Shown: positions 1 to 9,497, counted from the first letter of the stretch. The stretch: DNA of 64,000 nt from Tengunoibacter tsumagoiensis (GCF_003967535.1 NZ_BIFR01000001.1:1611001-1675000); one strand, 5' to 3'. Notes: a model not told the origin generated them from the sequence alone. Numbers and translations: made by a program.

Positions 1-1
1 C

Positions 2-310
2 GATATTATTGCTCCTCGTGTATTAATGATTTTGACACGCGAGAGGCCAGCATTTATGGACTTTGATGAGAGGCGTTGGGCAGAGCTTGCAGGATATATT
101 GAAGCGGATATAAACCTGTCTCTTCAGACCTTTACCCTCCGAAGGGCAGAACTGGTGCGCACCCTGAAAGGTATTGCTCCAGGGGCCTGGGAACGGATCG
201 GAATCCATGAGATCAATGGACCACAGACATTACGGATGATGCTCCAGGGATTTATTGCTCATGAAGAAGGACATTGTCAACAAATAGAAGCATTATGGGC
301 TAGAAAATAA
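2..310 (+). CDS. DinB-like protein, C-terminal part (5' end outside window)
   Basis: The frame is open to the left window edge, so only the last ~102 residues are seen and the true start lies outside. The visible part has the pattern of the last helices of DinB/YfiT-type four-helix-bundle proteins: an arginine-rich helix, then W-x-R-x-G-x-H, then a final helix with HEEGHCQQIEAL whose histidine usually binds a metal. These proteins are thiol-dependent transferases or hydrolases, or have no known activity, so no substrate can be assigned. It ends 12 bases before asd on the same strand and may be co-transcribed with it. Family call fairly sure, function unknown. Confidence 0.6.
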   Translation, partial: DIIAPRVLMILTRERPAFMDFDERRWAELAGYIEADINLSLQTFTLRRAELVRTLKGIAPGAWERIGIHEINGPQTLRMMLQGFIAHEEGHCQQIEALWARK

Positions 311-321
311 GAGAAAACAAG

Positions 322-1395
322 ATGGGAAGAGTACCAGCACAAAAGATCCCCGTAGCTATATTGGGTGCGACGGGCATGGTGGGCCAGCGTTTTATCGAGC
401 TGCTTCAGGATCATCCCTGGTTTGAGCTTGTTGGTCTGGCGGCCTCAGATAGACATAATGGGCGTCGTTATGACGAGGTAGCACGTTGGCGCTTTCCAAA
501 TAGCGAGATGCCTGCTGCTGTTGCAGCCATGCCAGTGTTTCCAAGTCGCCCCGAGGCCTTGCCTCCCGTCAAGATTGTCTTCTCTGCTCTTCCAAATGAA
601 GTCGCAGGCGAGATTGAGCAGTCCTTTGCCCGGGCCGGGGCTGCTGTTTTTAGCAATGCAAAGAGCCACCGAATGGCCGCAGATGTGCCTTTGCTGATCC
701 CCGAGGTCAACGCTGATCACCTGGCAGTAATTGCGCAGCAGCGTCGAGAGCGGGGCTGGTCAGGTTTTATTGTGACCAATGCCAATTGTGCCTCTACTCC
801 AGTTGTCATGGCATTTAAGCCCTTGCAAGAGGCATTTGGTTTGCGCAAAGCCTTTGTTACGACGCTGCAATCGATCTCGGGTGCGGGTTATCCGGGCCTC
901 CCCTCTTATGATATCCTCGATAATGCGATTCCTTATATCGGTGGTGAGGAAGAGAAGGTGGAGAGCGAGACCTTAAAGATGTTGGGGTCATGGCAGGAGG
1001 GGCAGGGCTTTCAGAATGCACCGCTGGTTGTAAGCGCGCACTGTAATCGTGTTCCTACGCGAGAAGGCCATCTGGAATGTGCAAGCATTGAATTGGGACA
1101 TGAAGTCAGTCCTGAGGAGATTATCGAGGCCTGGGAGAGCTATCGGCCTGAGTCACAGACGCTGGGGCTTCCCAGTGCACCTGAGAAAGTCTTGCTCTAT
1201 CGACAGGAGCCAGATCGTCCACAGACGCTTCGTGACCGGGATGCCGGGAATGGGATGACTGTGACCCTGGGCCGACTGCGCAGGTGCCCTCTGCTCAGCT
1301 ACAAATTTGTTATGCTCGGTCACAACACTATTCGTGGAGCAGCAGGAGGTTCTGTTCTTAATGCAGAGCTCTGTGTCAGCAAAGGCCTTATCTAA
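322..1395 (+). CDS. asd: Aspartate-semialdehyde dehydrogenase
   Basis: It would catalyse NADPH-dependent reduction of 4-aspartyl phosphate to aspartate semialdehyde, the branch point to lysine/diaminopimelate, threonine and methionine. The N-terminal nucleotide-binding loop GATGMVGQRF lies near residues 15-25. The catalytic cysteine is in NANCAST (about residue 156), and the substrate-binding HCNRVPTREGH motif is near residue 240. The 357-residue length and this motif style fit the archaeal/fungal-type ASADH branch rather than the shorter E. coli type. The start follows a purine-rich stretch (AGAAAACAAG). A 20-bp hairpin downstream closes the transcript. Confidence 0.93.
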   Translation: MGRVPAQKIPVAILGATGMVGQRFIELLQDHPWFELVGLAASDRHNGRRYDEVARWRFPNSEMPAAVAAMPVFPSRPEALPPVKIVFSALPNEVAGEIEQSFARAGAAVFSNAKSHRMAADVPLLIPEVNADHLAVIAQQRRERGWSGFIVTNANCASTPVVMAFKPLQEAFGLRKAFVTTLQSISGAGYPGLPSYDILDNAIPYIGGEEEKVESETLKMLGSWQEGQGFQNAPLVVSAHCNRVPTREGHLECASIELGHEVSPEEIIEAWESYRPESQTLGLPSAPEKVLLYRQEPDRPQTLRDRDAGNGMTVTLGRLRRCPLLSYKFVMLGHNTIRGAAGGSVLNAELCVSKGLI

Positions 1396-1461
1396 CCTTA
1401 AGGTTTAATCTGTGCAGATATTCCACGCGGTAGCCCAATAGCGCCCTGTGTGACCAGCATA

Positions 1462-1513
1462 AATGGGTCCTCCATCATTTACGACTGTAACAATAAATGA
1501 TGGAGGACCCATT
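1462..1513. terminator. Long hairpin between convergent asd and S53 peptidase genes
   Basis: A perfect 20-bp inverted repeat (1462-1481 with 1494-1513, loop 12 bases) sits in the gap between two convergent genes. There is no long T tract, so it may block both polymerases as a structure or act through RNA processing. Confidence 0.55.
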
Positions 1514-1527
1514 CACCATGACTGCTC

Positions 1528-2847
1528 CTATTTTGTTGTTTGGACGGCAGCAATCAGATCCGGGATCAGCTTAGCGGCATTGGGCGTACCCAGGCCAGTG
1601 ACCGCATCCCAGCCAGTGCTGGCTGAATAGCCCTGTACAACCGTATTGCCATGTACGCTTGAATTATTCCCCTCAGTCACATCGTGGAAATCTTGAGCAT
1701 AGGTAGAAGAGGCCCCCAGTTGATAAAGGGCAGGATTAATAAAGCCCAGTGGGTGGCCAGCTTTCTGATTGGCGACAGCCATCAAAGCTGCCCAGACAGG
1801 CGTGCTGGCGCTGGTACCTCCGGCCAGACTCCACTGTCCATTGATATAGATGGCCATGCCAGTGGATGGATCTCCAGCTGCCGAAACATCTGGCACCCCG
1901 CGACGATTCTGAAACAGATTCTGTTGAGATCCGGCAAGGCTCTGTTGATAAGAGGGTGTTTGATAGAAGCGGCTGAAGCCGCCACCACTGGATTCCCAGG
2001 CTACCTCGCTCAGTCCACTGGTACTATGTTGGACGCGTGTACCACCAACGCTCGTTACCCATGGAGAATCTGCGGAAAAGCTCGTTGTCGGAATTGTTGC
2101 GATCTGTGAATGATTAACATCAGCGTAATCAGTTGCTCCATTATCGCCAGAGGAAGAGAAGATCGTCAGATGCTGTTTCGTCGTAGCATCCTGCAAGAGT
2201 GTATTCCACTTCGACATCTCTTGTTTACCCGCCTCATCAGTCAGTGTCAATTCTGAAGCGCCCCAGCTTTGCGAGATAATAGTGCCCAATTTATGGTCAA
2301 TGGCATATTGGATTAATTGGCGGAACTCTGGCAATCCTATCGTCCCCTCAGTCTCAGAGACAGGACTTGTCAAAACCACAACCTTTGCCTCGGGGGCTAA
2401 CGCATGGATAATCTCTACATCAAGCTCGGTTTCCAGTCCCCAGCCGCCTTTATCGTGTTGAGGGTCAGATTCGGGCACATTGAGGGGTGAAATAACCTGG
2501 AGATCAATCGGTGGCAGACCAAATGTCTGATCAAAGACCTGCATATCGTGCTGAAGATTCGGGCTGCCGAACGAGACAATATCAATCACCGTCTGACCCT
2601 TCCCCGTAAAGCCCTGCTGATACAAAGGATCGAGTCCATAGAGCGTGCGCATATCCTGAGGTGTTAAGCACGCTCTATAATAGCTTACCCCAGCAAGTTG
2701 AGAGGGGCAGACCATTTTCTGTGGATAGGTAATCGTTTTCGCAGAAGGCGTTGATTGACCATTTGCATTCCCTGGTGCGGTTGCACAGGAGGCCAGAAGC
2801 AAGCCGAACAAGAGGACCAGACAGAGGCGCCGAGCTTGACAATCCAT
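1528..2847 (-). CDS. S53 family (sedolisin) serine peptidase, lipoprotein
   Basis: An acid-active serine-carboxyl peptidase predicted to sit on the outer face of the membrane. The N-terminus has a short positive stretch, a hydrophobic core and a lipobox (LLLASC, Cys21), so it is probably lipid-anchored. Sedolisin catalytic residues are visible: E139 and D143 in GLETELDVE, D235 in SSSGDNGA for the oxyanion hole, and S346 in GGTSASTP. A C-terminal DAVTGLG segment matches the calcium site. At 439 residues it lacks the ~180-residue propeptide that keeps most secreted S53 enzymes inactive, which is odd. The gene is monocistronic and convergent with asd. Confidence 0.88.
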   Translation of the reverse strand: MDCQARRLCLVLLFGLLLASCATAPGNANGQSTPSAKTITYPQKMVCPSQLAGVSYYRACLTPQDMRTLYGLDPLYQQGFTGKGQTVIDIVSFGSPNLQHDMQVFDQTFGLPPIDLQVISPLNVPESDPQHDKGGWGLETELDVEIIHALAPEAKVVVLTSPVSETEGTIGLPEFRQLIQYAIDHKLGTIISQSWGASELTLTDEAGKQEMSKWNTLLQDATTKQHLTIFSSSGDNGATDYADVNHSQIATIPTTSFSADSPWVTSVGGTRVQHSTSGLSEVAWESSGGGFSRFYQTPSYQQSLAGSQQNLFQNRRGVPDVSAAGDPSTGMAIYINGQWSLAGGTSASTPVWAALMAVANQKAGHPLGFINPALYQLGASSTYAQDFHDVTEGNNSSVHGNTVVQGYSASTGWDAVTGLGTPNAAKLIPDLIAAVQTTK

Positions 2848-3346
2848 TCTACACTCCTAAATTTCAGAATAGCTCAAAATATCCCCAGAGCACAGCAATA
2901 TCTGCTCAATGGTAGTAACAGAATATTGAGTCCCCTCGAGTTTCTACCTTGCATTTCTCTCCTATCTTAACACAAATCTATGGAGCACTTTGCCATCTAC
3001 ATAGTGTGCTCTCTTCATACATCGCAAGAACATATTCCCGAGTCCGCTTCTTTCAAGCAGATAGAAGACGTTTTCTTCATAAAAATGAAGCAGAAAGTCA
3101 TCATTAATGATCATAACAATCTCACCTCCACCCTCCTTTGAGAGAGGGCAGAGAGTAATTAAATTGGACGAAATAAGTGCATAGTGCAGGAAATGTAGTG
3201 AGAATGTAGGACTATAGGCCTACAGTAGGAGTAAGAATTTGACCGATAAGACTGCAATTAGGTAAAGTCTGGATATGTACTGAGTGAGTTGTGTGTCAGG
3301 TAGTCTCATTGTGGTGTACTACTACTAAAAAGTGAAGGTATTACGT
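2848..3346. other. Divergent intergenic region between the S53 peptidase and CHAP genes
   Basis: About 500 bases without a coding signal, holding the promoters of two divergent genes. The best plus-strand candidate is TTGACC at 3239-3244, an 18-base spacer, and TAAAGT at 3263-3268. No repeat or structured RNA was seen. Confidence 0.4.
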
Positions 3347-4396
3347 ATGTTGTCTGTGAAGCGTCGTCAAAATCGTACTGCTATTGAGGAACAGAGCGGC
3401 ACCTCTCCACTTCCCATGCCTGGAATAGCCCAGTACTCGCCAGTTGAGCAGCGGTCTTTTCCTGATGCATCTGCGATACCAGATGGGGCCCTGTCAGCGT
3501 CGCAGCAGTTTCCTCAGTACAATTTTCCTGCAACCAATCCTATCAATGATGGCCGAGCCCTTCCAGAAGTTTACGGGGTAGTGCCGGGCAATGGTAGGGA
3601 GAATCGCCAGTTGATGGAGATTCAGACAGGGCCAGTGCCAGCGCTTCCAGCTACTCCTACAACAACCTCGTTGCGTACGCCGGTTGTCATTCGAGGAAGT
3701 AGTAAAAAGAGCTCAGGCACTATGCTTCCACCCAGACCACAGGGGAAGCGTTTATTTTTGCATTCGACAGTAACTATTTTGCTGGTCTTGCTGGTTGTGG
3801 GAGCCTTATTTGCTGTTCTGCCGATTGGACCGGGCCACGCCAGTGGCTTAAGCTTACTTAACCTGCCAATCAGTATGGTGCCTGCCAAAAATACCAATAA
3901 TGCCCTGATCGGAGCCCAGATTGCCACAGCCACAGCCGTCACACAGGATGGGTATGATCCAGGAGGCGGTCTTACATATGCAGGAGTGAACTCTGCCCCA
4001 ACAACCTCTCAGGGCAGTCTTTCTGCCTCAGACATTGGTAGTTTGAATCGCTTTTTTTATGGACAATGCACCTATTGGGCCAATATGCGCTATCATCAAT
4101 TAACTGGCCACTGGGTCCCCTGGCTCGGGAATGCAGCCGAATGGAAGTGGGGAGCGATCAATAATGGATGGGTCGTATCAAATACGCCCAATCCTAATGG
4201 CCCTTCCATCATCGTCTTGCAGCCTTATATACAGGGAGCAGGCTACTATGGGCATGTGGCCGTCGTAGAGTCTGGCACAACCGCAACAACAGTAAGTACG
4301 AGTAACTGGAACTGGGCCGGTTACTGGGGGAGAGAGTCATGGGTCGACTTTAGCGTTGGCAGTGGCGTCTCATTCGTCTGGTACCCTGGCGCGTAA
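3347..4396 (+). CDS. Membrane-anchored CHAP-domain protein (paralog 1)
   Basis: Likely a cell-wall amidase/endopeptidase or a CHAP-fold wall-binding protein displayed outside the membrane. A proline- and serine-rich cytoplasmic-type N-terminal region (~1-130) is followed by one transmembrane segment (about residues 140-165), a linker, and a C-terminal CHAP domain (~225-349). The cysteine is in GQCTYWAN and the histidine in GHVAVVES, with a third polar residue in SNWNW, the arrangement of NlpC/P60-like CHAP hydrolases. Start: ATG 3347 is preceded by GAAGG at 8 bases; an upstream in-frame GTG at 3332 is less likely. The next gene is a paralog. Confidence 0.8.
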   Translation: MLSVKRRQNRTAIEEQSGTSPLPMPGIAQYSPVEQRSFPDASAIPDGALSASQQFPQYNFPATNPINDGRALPEVYGVVPGNGRENRQLMEIQTGPVPALPATPTTTSLRTPVVIRGSSKKSSGTMLPPRPQGKRLFLHSTVTILLVLLVVGALFAVLPIGPGHASGLSLLNLPISMVPAKNTNNALIGAQIATATAVTQDGYDPGGGLTYAGVNSAPTTSQGSLSASDIGSLNRFFYGQCTYWANMRYHQLTGHWVPWLGNAAEWKWGAINNGWVVSNTPNPNGPSIIVLQPYIQGAGYYGHVAVVESGTTATTVSTSNWNWAGYWGRESWVDFSVGSGVSFVWYPGA

Positions 4397-4444
4397 GATC
4401 GAATTGGCGTCAATAGAAGAGGCACCTTCTTACTTTTCCATCTC

Positions 4445-4490
4445 AAAGAATAGCTCCATCATACTATTGATGGAGCTATTCTTTGACTTT
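4445..4490 (+). terminator. Rho-independent terminator after CHAP gene 1
   Basis: A perfect 17-bp stem (4445-4461 with 4468-4484, 6-base loop) is followed by GACTTTTT, so the two CHAP genes are probably transcribed separately. Confidence 0.75.
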
Positions 4491-4597
4491 TTAAGGGTAT
4501 ACCAGGTACATTTTATCTGTATTCTCTAGAATTTAGGAATTGAGAGCGTAAGTAAGTATATTGTATTCATAAAAGAAATTGAATAAAGGTGTGAGGC

Positions 4598-5410
4598 ATG
4601 TCATCAACTATTCAGGAAGAGGAACTTCATCCTCAGGATCAGCCATCTGTAGAGACTGTTCTATTACCTGTTGTTCCTCAATCAGTAGAGCCGTTGAGTG
4701 AGCAAGTTGGTGTGAATAAACTCCGTAAGCCAGTGCGTATTCGTGGACGAGGCAAGAAAAGCTCATTTCCCCTGCGGCCCCCAAAACCGGTGGGCCCGCG
4801 TCTGTGGCTGAATGTTGGCATCTGTTGCACAGTAGCTGTGACCTCCCTTGGCGTGCTGCTATCAGTTCTACCAGTTGGGGAAGGTGGACATCCTTTGCTC
4901 TTCCCACTTTTTTCGGGTCGGATACAAAGCGTCCAGGCGAGGACCAATAATCTCTCTCAGATCTCGTCTCAGCAGGCAACAGCAACTGTTGTCATGCAGG
5001 ATGGCTATGATGCCGGTCCAGGCAGCTACGCAGGTGTGCCCACTGTAGTGTTGACAAATAATGATGGGAATCATTTTTATGGTGGCCAATGTACGGCCTG
5101 GGCAAGCTGGCGCTATCATGATGCAACTGGCGTCTGGGTATCGTGGCTGGGGAATGCTGGGGACTGGGCGGCTGGTGCTTCGGCTGCTCATTGGACGGTC
5201 TCCTCGCAGCCCAATCCCAATGGCCTTTCAATTATCGTGTTACAGCCAGGTGTGCAGGGAGCTGGTGGGGTCGGGCATGTTGCCGTTGTCGAGCGTATCA
5301 ATGCCGATGGCAGTGTTTACACAAGTAATTGGAACTGGCAAAACAATTGGGGTATCACAACGTATTGGACTTTTAAGCCAGGGCCAGGGGTTAGCTTTAT
5401 CTGGAAATAG
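4598..5410 (+). CDS. Membrane-anchored CHAP-domain protein (paralog 2)
   Basis: It has the same plan as the preceding gene but is shorter: a charged N-terminal tail ending in RIRGRGKKSSFPLRPPKP, one transmembrane helix (~residues 70-90), then a CHAP domain (~160-270). The Cys is in GQCTAWAS, the His in GHVAVVER, and a conserved SNWNWQ follows. The pre-membrane basic motif and the CHAP core are shared with the upstream gene, so this is a tandem duplication whose N-terminal region has diverged. A Shine-Dalgarno-like AAAGGTGTGAGG precedes the ATG. Substrate unknown; peptidoglycan is the usual CHAP target. Confidence 0.8.
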   Translation: MSSTIQEEELHPQDQPSVETVLLPVVPQSVEPLSEQVGVNKLRKPVRIRGRGKKSSFPLRPPKPVGPRLWLNVGICCTVAVTSLGVLLSVLPVGEGGHPLLFPLFSGRIQSVQARTNNLSQISSQQATATVVMQDGYDAGPGSYAGVPTVVLTNNDGNHFYGGQCTAWASWRYHDATGVWVSWLGNAGDWAAGASAAHWTVSSQPNPNGLSIIVLQPGVQGAGGVGHVAVVERINADGSVYTSNWNWQNNWGITTYWTFKPGPGVSFIWK

Positions 5411-5454
5411 TAGCTCAGCTTTATTTAAACGATGAGATTGAGTCGAGAGAGCAC

Positions 5455-5790
5455 TTATCTAGTAGGAAGCCAGTGTGCCAGAAGAGTTTGATAGTGTTCA
5501 ATCATCTGCGAGTGCTCTTTTTGCTCATCTGAACAACAGCTCTGAAGCTGTTGTTCGTGATAGTGCAGTTGTTCCTGTGCTCCGATTAATGCTTTCATTG
5601 AGACGCGGGCTCGTTTGACCTGTTCTGCTGGAATGGGTTGCCAATCGGAGCGTTGACGCCAATTAATATAGGGACAATTGCGGCACTTATTGGCGCAGCA
5701 ATAGCCACGGCGGGAAAGGAAACCGCGAGTTGCCACAAAGAGACCATCGCTACTAACCTCCCAGTCGTTTTCATTCCGCATAATTAACAT
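5455..5790 (-). CDS. Small cysteine-rich protein, DUF5522-like
   Basis: A 111-residue protein whose N-terminal half carries GFLSRRGYCCANKCRNCPY, a tight Cys cluster (CC-x3-C-x2-C) typical of DUF5522-like proteins and likely to bind zinc or another metal. The C-terminal half is a glutamine/histidine-rich helix. The function of the family is unknown. It is transcribed alone, convergent with the CHAP gene. Confidence 0.65.
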   Translation of the reverse strand: MLIMRNENDWEVSSDGLFVATRGFLSRRGYCCANKCRNCPYINWRQRSDWQPIPAEQVKRARVSMKALIGAQEQLHYHEQQLQSCCSDEQKEHSQMIEHYQTLLAHWLPTR

Positions 5791-6103
5791 TGCACACTCT
5801 TTCTTGCCCTGTGAAGATTTTCAACGTGTCCCATTCATTTTCCACTCTATGGTGGAGATCGAAATATATTGTTGGGTATTGTAGCTGAAAAAGACCACTC
5901 GCGACAAGATGTTTGACATGGTATTTTGCATACCAGTGAGCTGTGAAAAAGAGAATAGGCCAGCTGGCACAAGCTCTAGAGCGGCATTGGCGTCTCCCTC
6001 ACAAAAAAGTGACCCTGGCTCTTGCTATTGTCTTTGTGATTATACGCTCATCTTTGTTATCACAAGAGAAAGAGTAACTCCTTCTGCGAGCGTATGAGAT
6101 GGA
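5791..6103. other. Intergenic region, no gene seen
   Basis: About 310 bases between two minus-strand genes. It holds a weak inverted repeat (ATACGCTC at 6042-6049 with GAGCGTAT at 6088-6095) that may end the MocR transcript. A perfect TTGACA at 5913 has no matching -10. Nothing else can be supported. Confidence 0.4.
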
Positions 6104-7687
6104 TCAGACCAGTGGGAGCCGATCGCTATGGCTCTGTTCCGTTGAGGCACTTCGTCTACTCTGAAGACGATGCATAGCTTTTCCGATACGTTCAATCCCT
6201 GTAACGAGTTGCTCTTCGGTTGGCGAGGCAAAGCTCAGGCGCAGATACTGATGGCCTCCCCCATCTACATGAAAAGGTTCGCCGATGATAAAGACGACCT
6301 GTTCCTGAGCCGCTTCACGCAACAGAGTCCGCGCCCGCATCTCACCGGGCAAACGGCACCAGAGATGCATTCCCCCCGCAGGAATAGAGATACGATACCC
6401 TGTTGGCCAGGATCTCTCAATCGTTTGAAGCATAAGCAGAAGCTTTTGCTGATAGTTCTGACGAACATGGCTCAGATGAGTCGAGAGGAGATCGTGTTCA
6501 TAGAGCTTATTAACGATCCACTGGCCCAGTGCATTCGTGTTAAGGTCAAAGACCTGTTTGTGGAGAGAGAGCCGTTCAATGACCGGCTCAGGAGCAGCTA
6601 GCCATGCTACACGGAGTCCAGGTGCTAAAATCTTAGAGAACGTGCTAAGGTAGAGCACATGACCGTGTTTATCCAGAGCCTTGAGAGGCTGTGGTCTTTC
6701 TGAACCAAAGTAGAGCTCACTGTAGGGATCATCTTCAAGGATTGGAATCTGATAGCGTTTGGAGAGCAGCAATAATCTGCGCCTCCTTTCAGGCGAGAGA
6801 ACCGTCCCGGTTGGATTCTGGAATGTGGGTAACGTATAGATCAGGCGTGGTTGTCGGCGTGCCAGGATAGACTCGAGCAGATCAACGCGCATCCCTTCAT
6901 GATCAGTTGGGACACCAATCACGCGAGCTCCGAGTGCACGAAAGGTCTGAATGGCCCCCAGATACGTTGGAACCTCAACCACTACCTCATCGCCCGGCTG
7001 CAAGAGAAAGCGTCCAATCAGTCCAATACCCTGAGTTGAGCCAGAGAGGATAAGAATATTCTGCACATCGACAGAGACTCCACGTTGTCTCATCTGGGCT
7101 GCAATATGATGGCGCAGAGGGAGCGAGCCCTCAACCGGACAATAGCCCAGAGCGCTTTGTCGATCAGCCAGCAGATCATCATTCATGAGCGTATGTATGA
7201 GCTCGGCTGGCAGCATCGTACTGGAGGGAGTAGCCTGAGCCAGAGAGATAATCTCGCGTTGTCCCCCTAATTCTGAGAGATCGCTTAAGAGACGCGCATC
7301 AGGATCGGGCAGCACCTCTTCACCAGAAGCCAGGCCAAAGAGCCAGGAGGGCATCTCATCATTCATATATTCATCATCATGAGCATGAAAATACGTCCGT
7401 TTGACCAGCGTGCCACGTCCCACATGACCCTCAATCAGGCCTTCGCTGGCCAATTCATTATAAGCATTCATAATTGTCGTGCGATTGACTGCCAGTTCCT
7501 GAGCCAGAGCCCGCTCAGTTGGTAGTCGGGTTCCTTCAGCCAGTGTGCCAGTAAGAATCGCTTCCCGTAGACCCTGGCTAATCTGGCGATAGAGAGGCGT
7601 ACTACTTGAGCGTTCAAGCTGCACAAGAGAATGGATAGAGGCCGTAATGGGCGGTAAGGATGATGGAATTGAACGAGATTGGCGCAT
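6104..7687 (-). CDS. MocR-type regulator (GntR DNA-binding domain fused to PLP aminotransferase fold)
   Basis: The N-terminal ~90 residues form a GntR winged helix (PLYRQISQGLREAI, TERALAQELAVNRTTI, EGHVGRGT). A fold-type-I aminotransferase domain follows, with the PLP lysine in STFSKILAPGLR. Such proteins control vitamin B6, GABA, taurine or cell-wall related genes, and the target here cannot be read. The start at 7687 (MRQSRS) has GAGGAG 6 bases upstream; the longer frame starting at 7711 lacks this. The 527-residue length is slightly above the family norm because of a linker near residue 100. It could also regulate itself or the divergent membrane gene. Confidence 0.88.
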   Translation of the reverse strand: MRQSRSIPSSLPPITASIHSLVQLERSSSTPLYRQISQGLREAILTGTLAEGTRLPTERALAQELAVNRTTIMNAYNELASEGLIEGHVGRGTLVKRTYFHAHDDEYMNDEMPSWLFGLASGEEVLPDPDARLLSDLSELGGQREIISLAQATPSSTMLPAELIHTLMNDDLLADRQSALGYCPVEGSLPLRHHIAAQMRQRGVSVDVQNILILSGSTQGIGLIGRFLLQPGDEVVVEVPTYLGAIQTFRALGARVIGVPTDHEGMRVDLLESILARRQPRLIYTLPTFQNPTGTVLSPERRRRLLLLSKRYQIPILEDDPYSELYFGSERPQPLKALDKHGHVLYLSTFSKILAPGLRVAWLAAPEPVIERLSLHKQVFDLNTNALGQWIVNKLYEHDLLSTHLSHVRQNYQQKLLLMLQTIERSWPTGYRISIPAGGMHLWCRLPGEMRARTLLREAAQEQVVFIIGEPFHVDGGGHQYLRLSFASPTEEQLVTGIERIGKAMHRLQSRRSASTEQSHSDRLPLV

Positions 7688-7920
7688 AATCTTCTCCTCA
7701 ATTGGCTGCATATCTTTCTAGTGTACCCATCTTACAAAGGAAAGACAAGCGCCAATTGGCTCCCTTTGTCCTCAGCCAATCTGCGCATAGTAGATAAGAA
7801 ATTGATCTAGATATCCCACTTGTCCTATTCATTTGGGAAAACAGCGACTTTTCGTTATCCTAAGTAATAGAAGCTGTTATTTTGATATCGGCGGGTCTGT
7901 ATCAAAGAAGAGGATGTGTG

Positions 7921-9435
7921 GTGTTGAAAAAGAATCAAGTACCGCCCAGGCAATCAGAACCGAAACGCTACCAAGAGCCTTCGTTCTCCGCCAAGGCAGA
8001 CGAAGAGCCTGAGATAGAAGAGGTTGCTCCAGGAGTGCCCATCGTGCGTAGCAACACGCCACGGCCACTCTCATTTGAAGCGATGATCTCATCCAGTGGT
8101 CTCGCACAGCGTTCACAGCAAGGTGAAGCCGGAACCAGTTTTCCCACGATAGCCCCTTCAGCTCCTCCCCTTCCAGAAGAGCTGGCCTCCCCCCTCCCAG
8201 GTACTGCGGAGCCTATGCCGGAGGCTGGCTCAATTGAGCATATTTCTCCGTCCAGTGCGGAAGAGAAGAGGCCAGAAGAGTTACTAATATTTGAGTATGG
8301 ATTGGAGATGGATGCAGCCATCTTGAACAGCCCGGAGCGGCTGAGTGGCCAGGCGCTTCCAGCAGGGCCAGCAGTCTTGCGTGGCTATAGCCTGATGCTG
8401 GGGGCGCAACAGATGCATGGAGGCATGGGGCCCACTCTGGCTGCGATTGTACCTAGCGCTCAAGTGGGTGATGAGGTCTGGGGAGTGCTTTATCGTGTTC
8501 CCCAACAGCTTAGAGAGAGCAAGGATAACGAACCATCGTTGCTAGATACCATCCATGCGGCTATTGAGCCACAAAAATTTTTTAAAGGAGAACAGGTTGT
8601 AGTGCATGAAAAACAGAGTGACCGAGAGATCGAATGCGTTGCTTACGTTGCCACTGATATTGCTTGCAAACAACTGCATCTCGTCTCCGTTGATCAATGG
8701 AGCGGCGATACACAATTTATTCAACGCCTGACAGCAATTGCTCGTAAACAGCGTCTACCTGAGCGGTATATCAGACAATATGGACTGACGAGCCTGTCAG
8801 CGCAGATTCCTACCATGGTTCCACCTTCTGTTTTACCAGAGGCTTTACCAGAGGAGCAAGGGCGGAGCGAGAGAAGCTCTTTCCATACCATGACCGATAC
8901 AGATCTTCATGCTGATCTTCATAGGAGCATGGAGGCAGATACTGAACCATTGCCGACCTTTGGCGAGCAAGAGTCAATGCTTTCAAGGATCAGTCCAACA
9001 CCAAAACTGCTCGTGCCTATCTCGGTCGTACCTATGCAGCGCTGGCTTATCTTCTTCGCACTCTATCTCGCGCTGCTGTTGCTGGTCGTCCTGACCTTCT
9101 CTGTTTTTCAGGGCATGGGGATGGGCAATGGAGTCTTAAATAATCATTTCATGCTCCTGGACGTTCCCTGGTTAATTATGTTATATGGATTGTTAGGAGG
9201 CTGTATTAGCTGTATTGTAAGCCTTCGCTCGGTGCATTTTGAGAGCCCACCACTCTTTGTTATTATCACCTGGTTTACGCGCCCTTTTATTGGCGCTTTG
9301 CTTGCTATTTTTGCTCATTTATTACTGACCAGTGGTTTTTTTGTCATGGGGGATAGTGCTCAGCAGCATATGCCTTTCTTTTTGCTGGTTGCGGCCTTTG
9401 CAGGGTATTGTGAAGGATGGATCTTTGCGCGGTAA
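7921..9435 (+). CDS. Membrane protein with gamma-glutamylcyclotransferase-like domain
   Basis: A 504-residue protein in three parts. Residues 1-120 are low-complexity and proline/glutamate-rich. Residues ~122-290 look like a GGCT/AIG2 domain: FEYGLEMD stands where the family has YGSNM, then GPTLAAIVPS, VWGVLYRV, LDTIHAA, YVAT and a final LPERYIRQ helix. Residues ~373-504 hold four transmembrane helices. The usual LD-x-x-EG catalytic glutamate seems to be replaced (LDTIHA), so activity is doubtful. Start: GTG 7921 has AAGAGGA 6 bases upstream, better than the longer TTG start at 7882. The role is unknown; no close functional neighbour. Confidence 0.6.
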   Translation: MLKKNQVPPRQSEPKRYQEPSFSAKADEEPEIEEVAPGVPIVRSNTPRPLSFEAMISSSGLAQRSQQGEAGTSFPTIAPSAPPLPEELASPLPGTAEPMPEAGSIEHISPSSAEEKRPEELLIFEYGLEMDAAILNSPERLSGQALPAGPAVLRGYSLMLGAQQMHGGMGPTLAAIVPSAQVGDEVWGVLYRVPQQLRESKDNEPSLLDTIHAAIEPQKFFKGEQVVVHEKQSDREIECVAYVATDIACKQLHLVSVDQWSGDTQFIQRLTAIARKQRLPERYIRQYGLTSLSAQIPTMVPPSVLPEALPEEQGRSERSSFHTMTDTDLHADLHRSMEADTEPLPTFGEQESMLSRISPTPKLLVPISVVPMQRWLIFFALYLALLLLVVLTFSVFQGMGMGNGVLNNHFMLLDVPWLIMLYGLLGGCISCIVSLRSVHFESPPLFVIITWFTRPFIGALLAIFAHLLLTSGFFVMGDSAQQHMPFFLLVAAFAGYCEGWIFAR

Positions 9436-9460
9436 CGTCAGGAGAAATTGCTTGAATGGT

Positions 9461-9497
9461 AGAGGCTGGTGTCAAAGTCAATCTGGCAGCAGCCTCT
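9461..9497. terminator. Weak hairpin between convergent genes
   Basis: AGAGGCTG at 9461-9468 pairs with CAGCCTCT at 9490-9497 in the 100-base gap between convergent genes. There is no T tract, so the call is tentative. Confidence 0.35.

Noticed and set aside
5913..5941. Perfect TTGACA as a promoter
   Set aside because: No -10 at 16-18 bases and no gene downstream on that strand.
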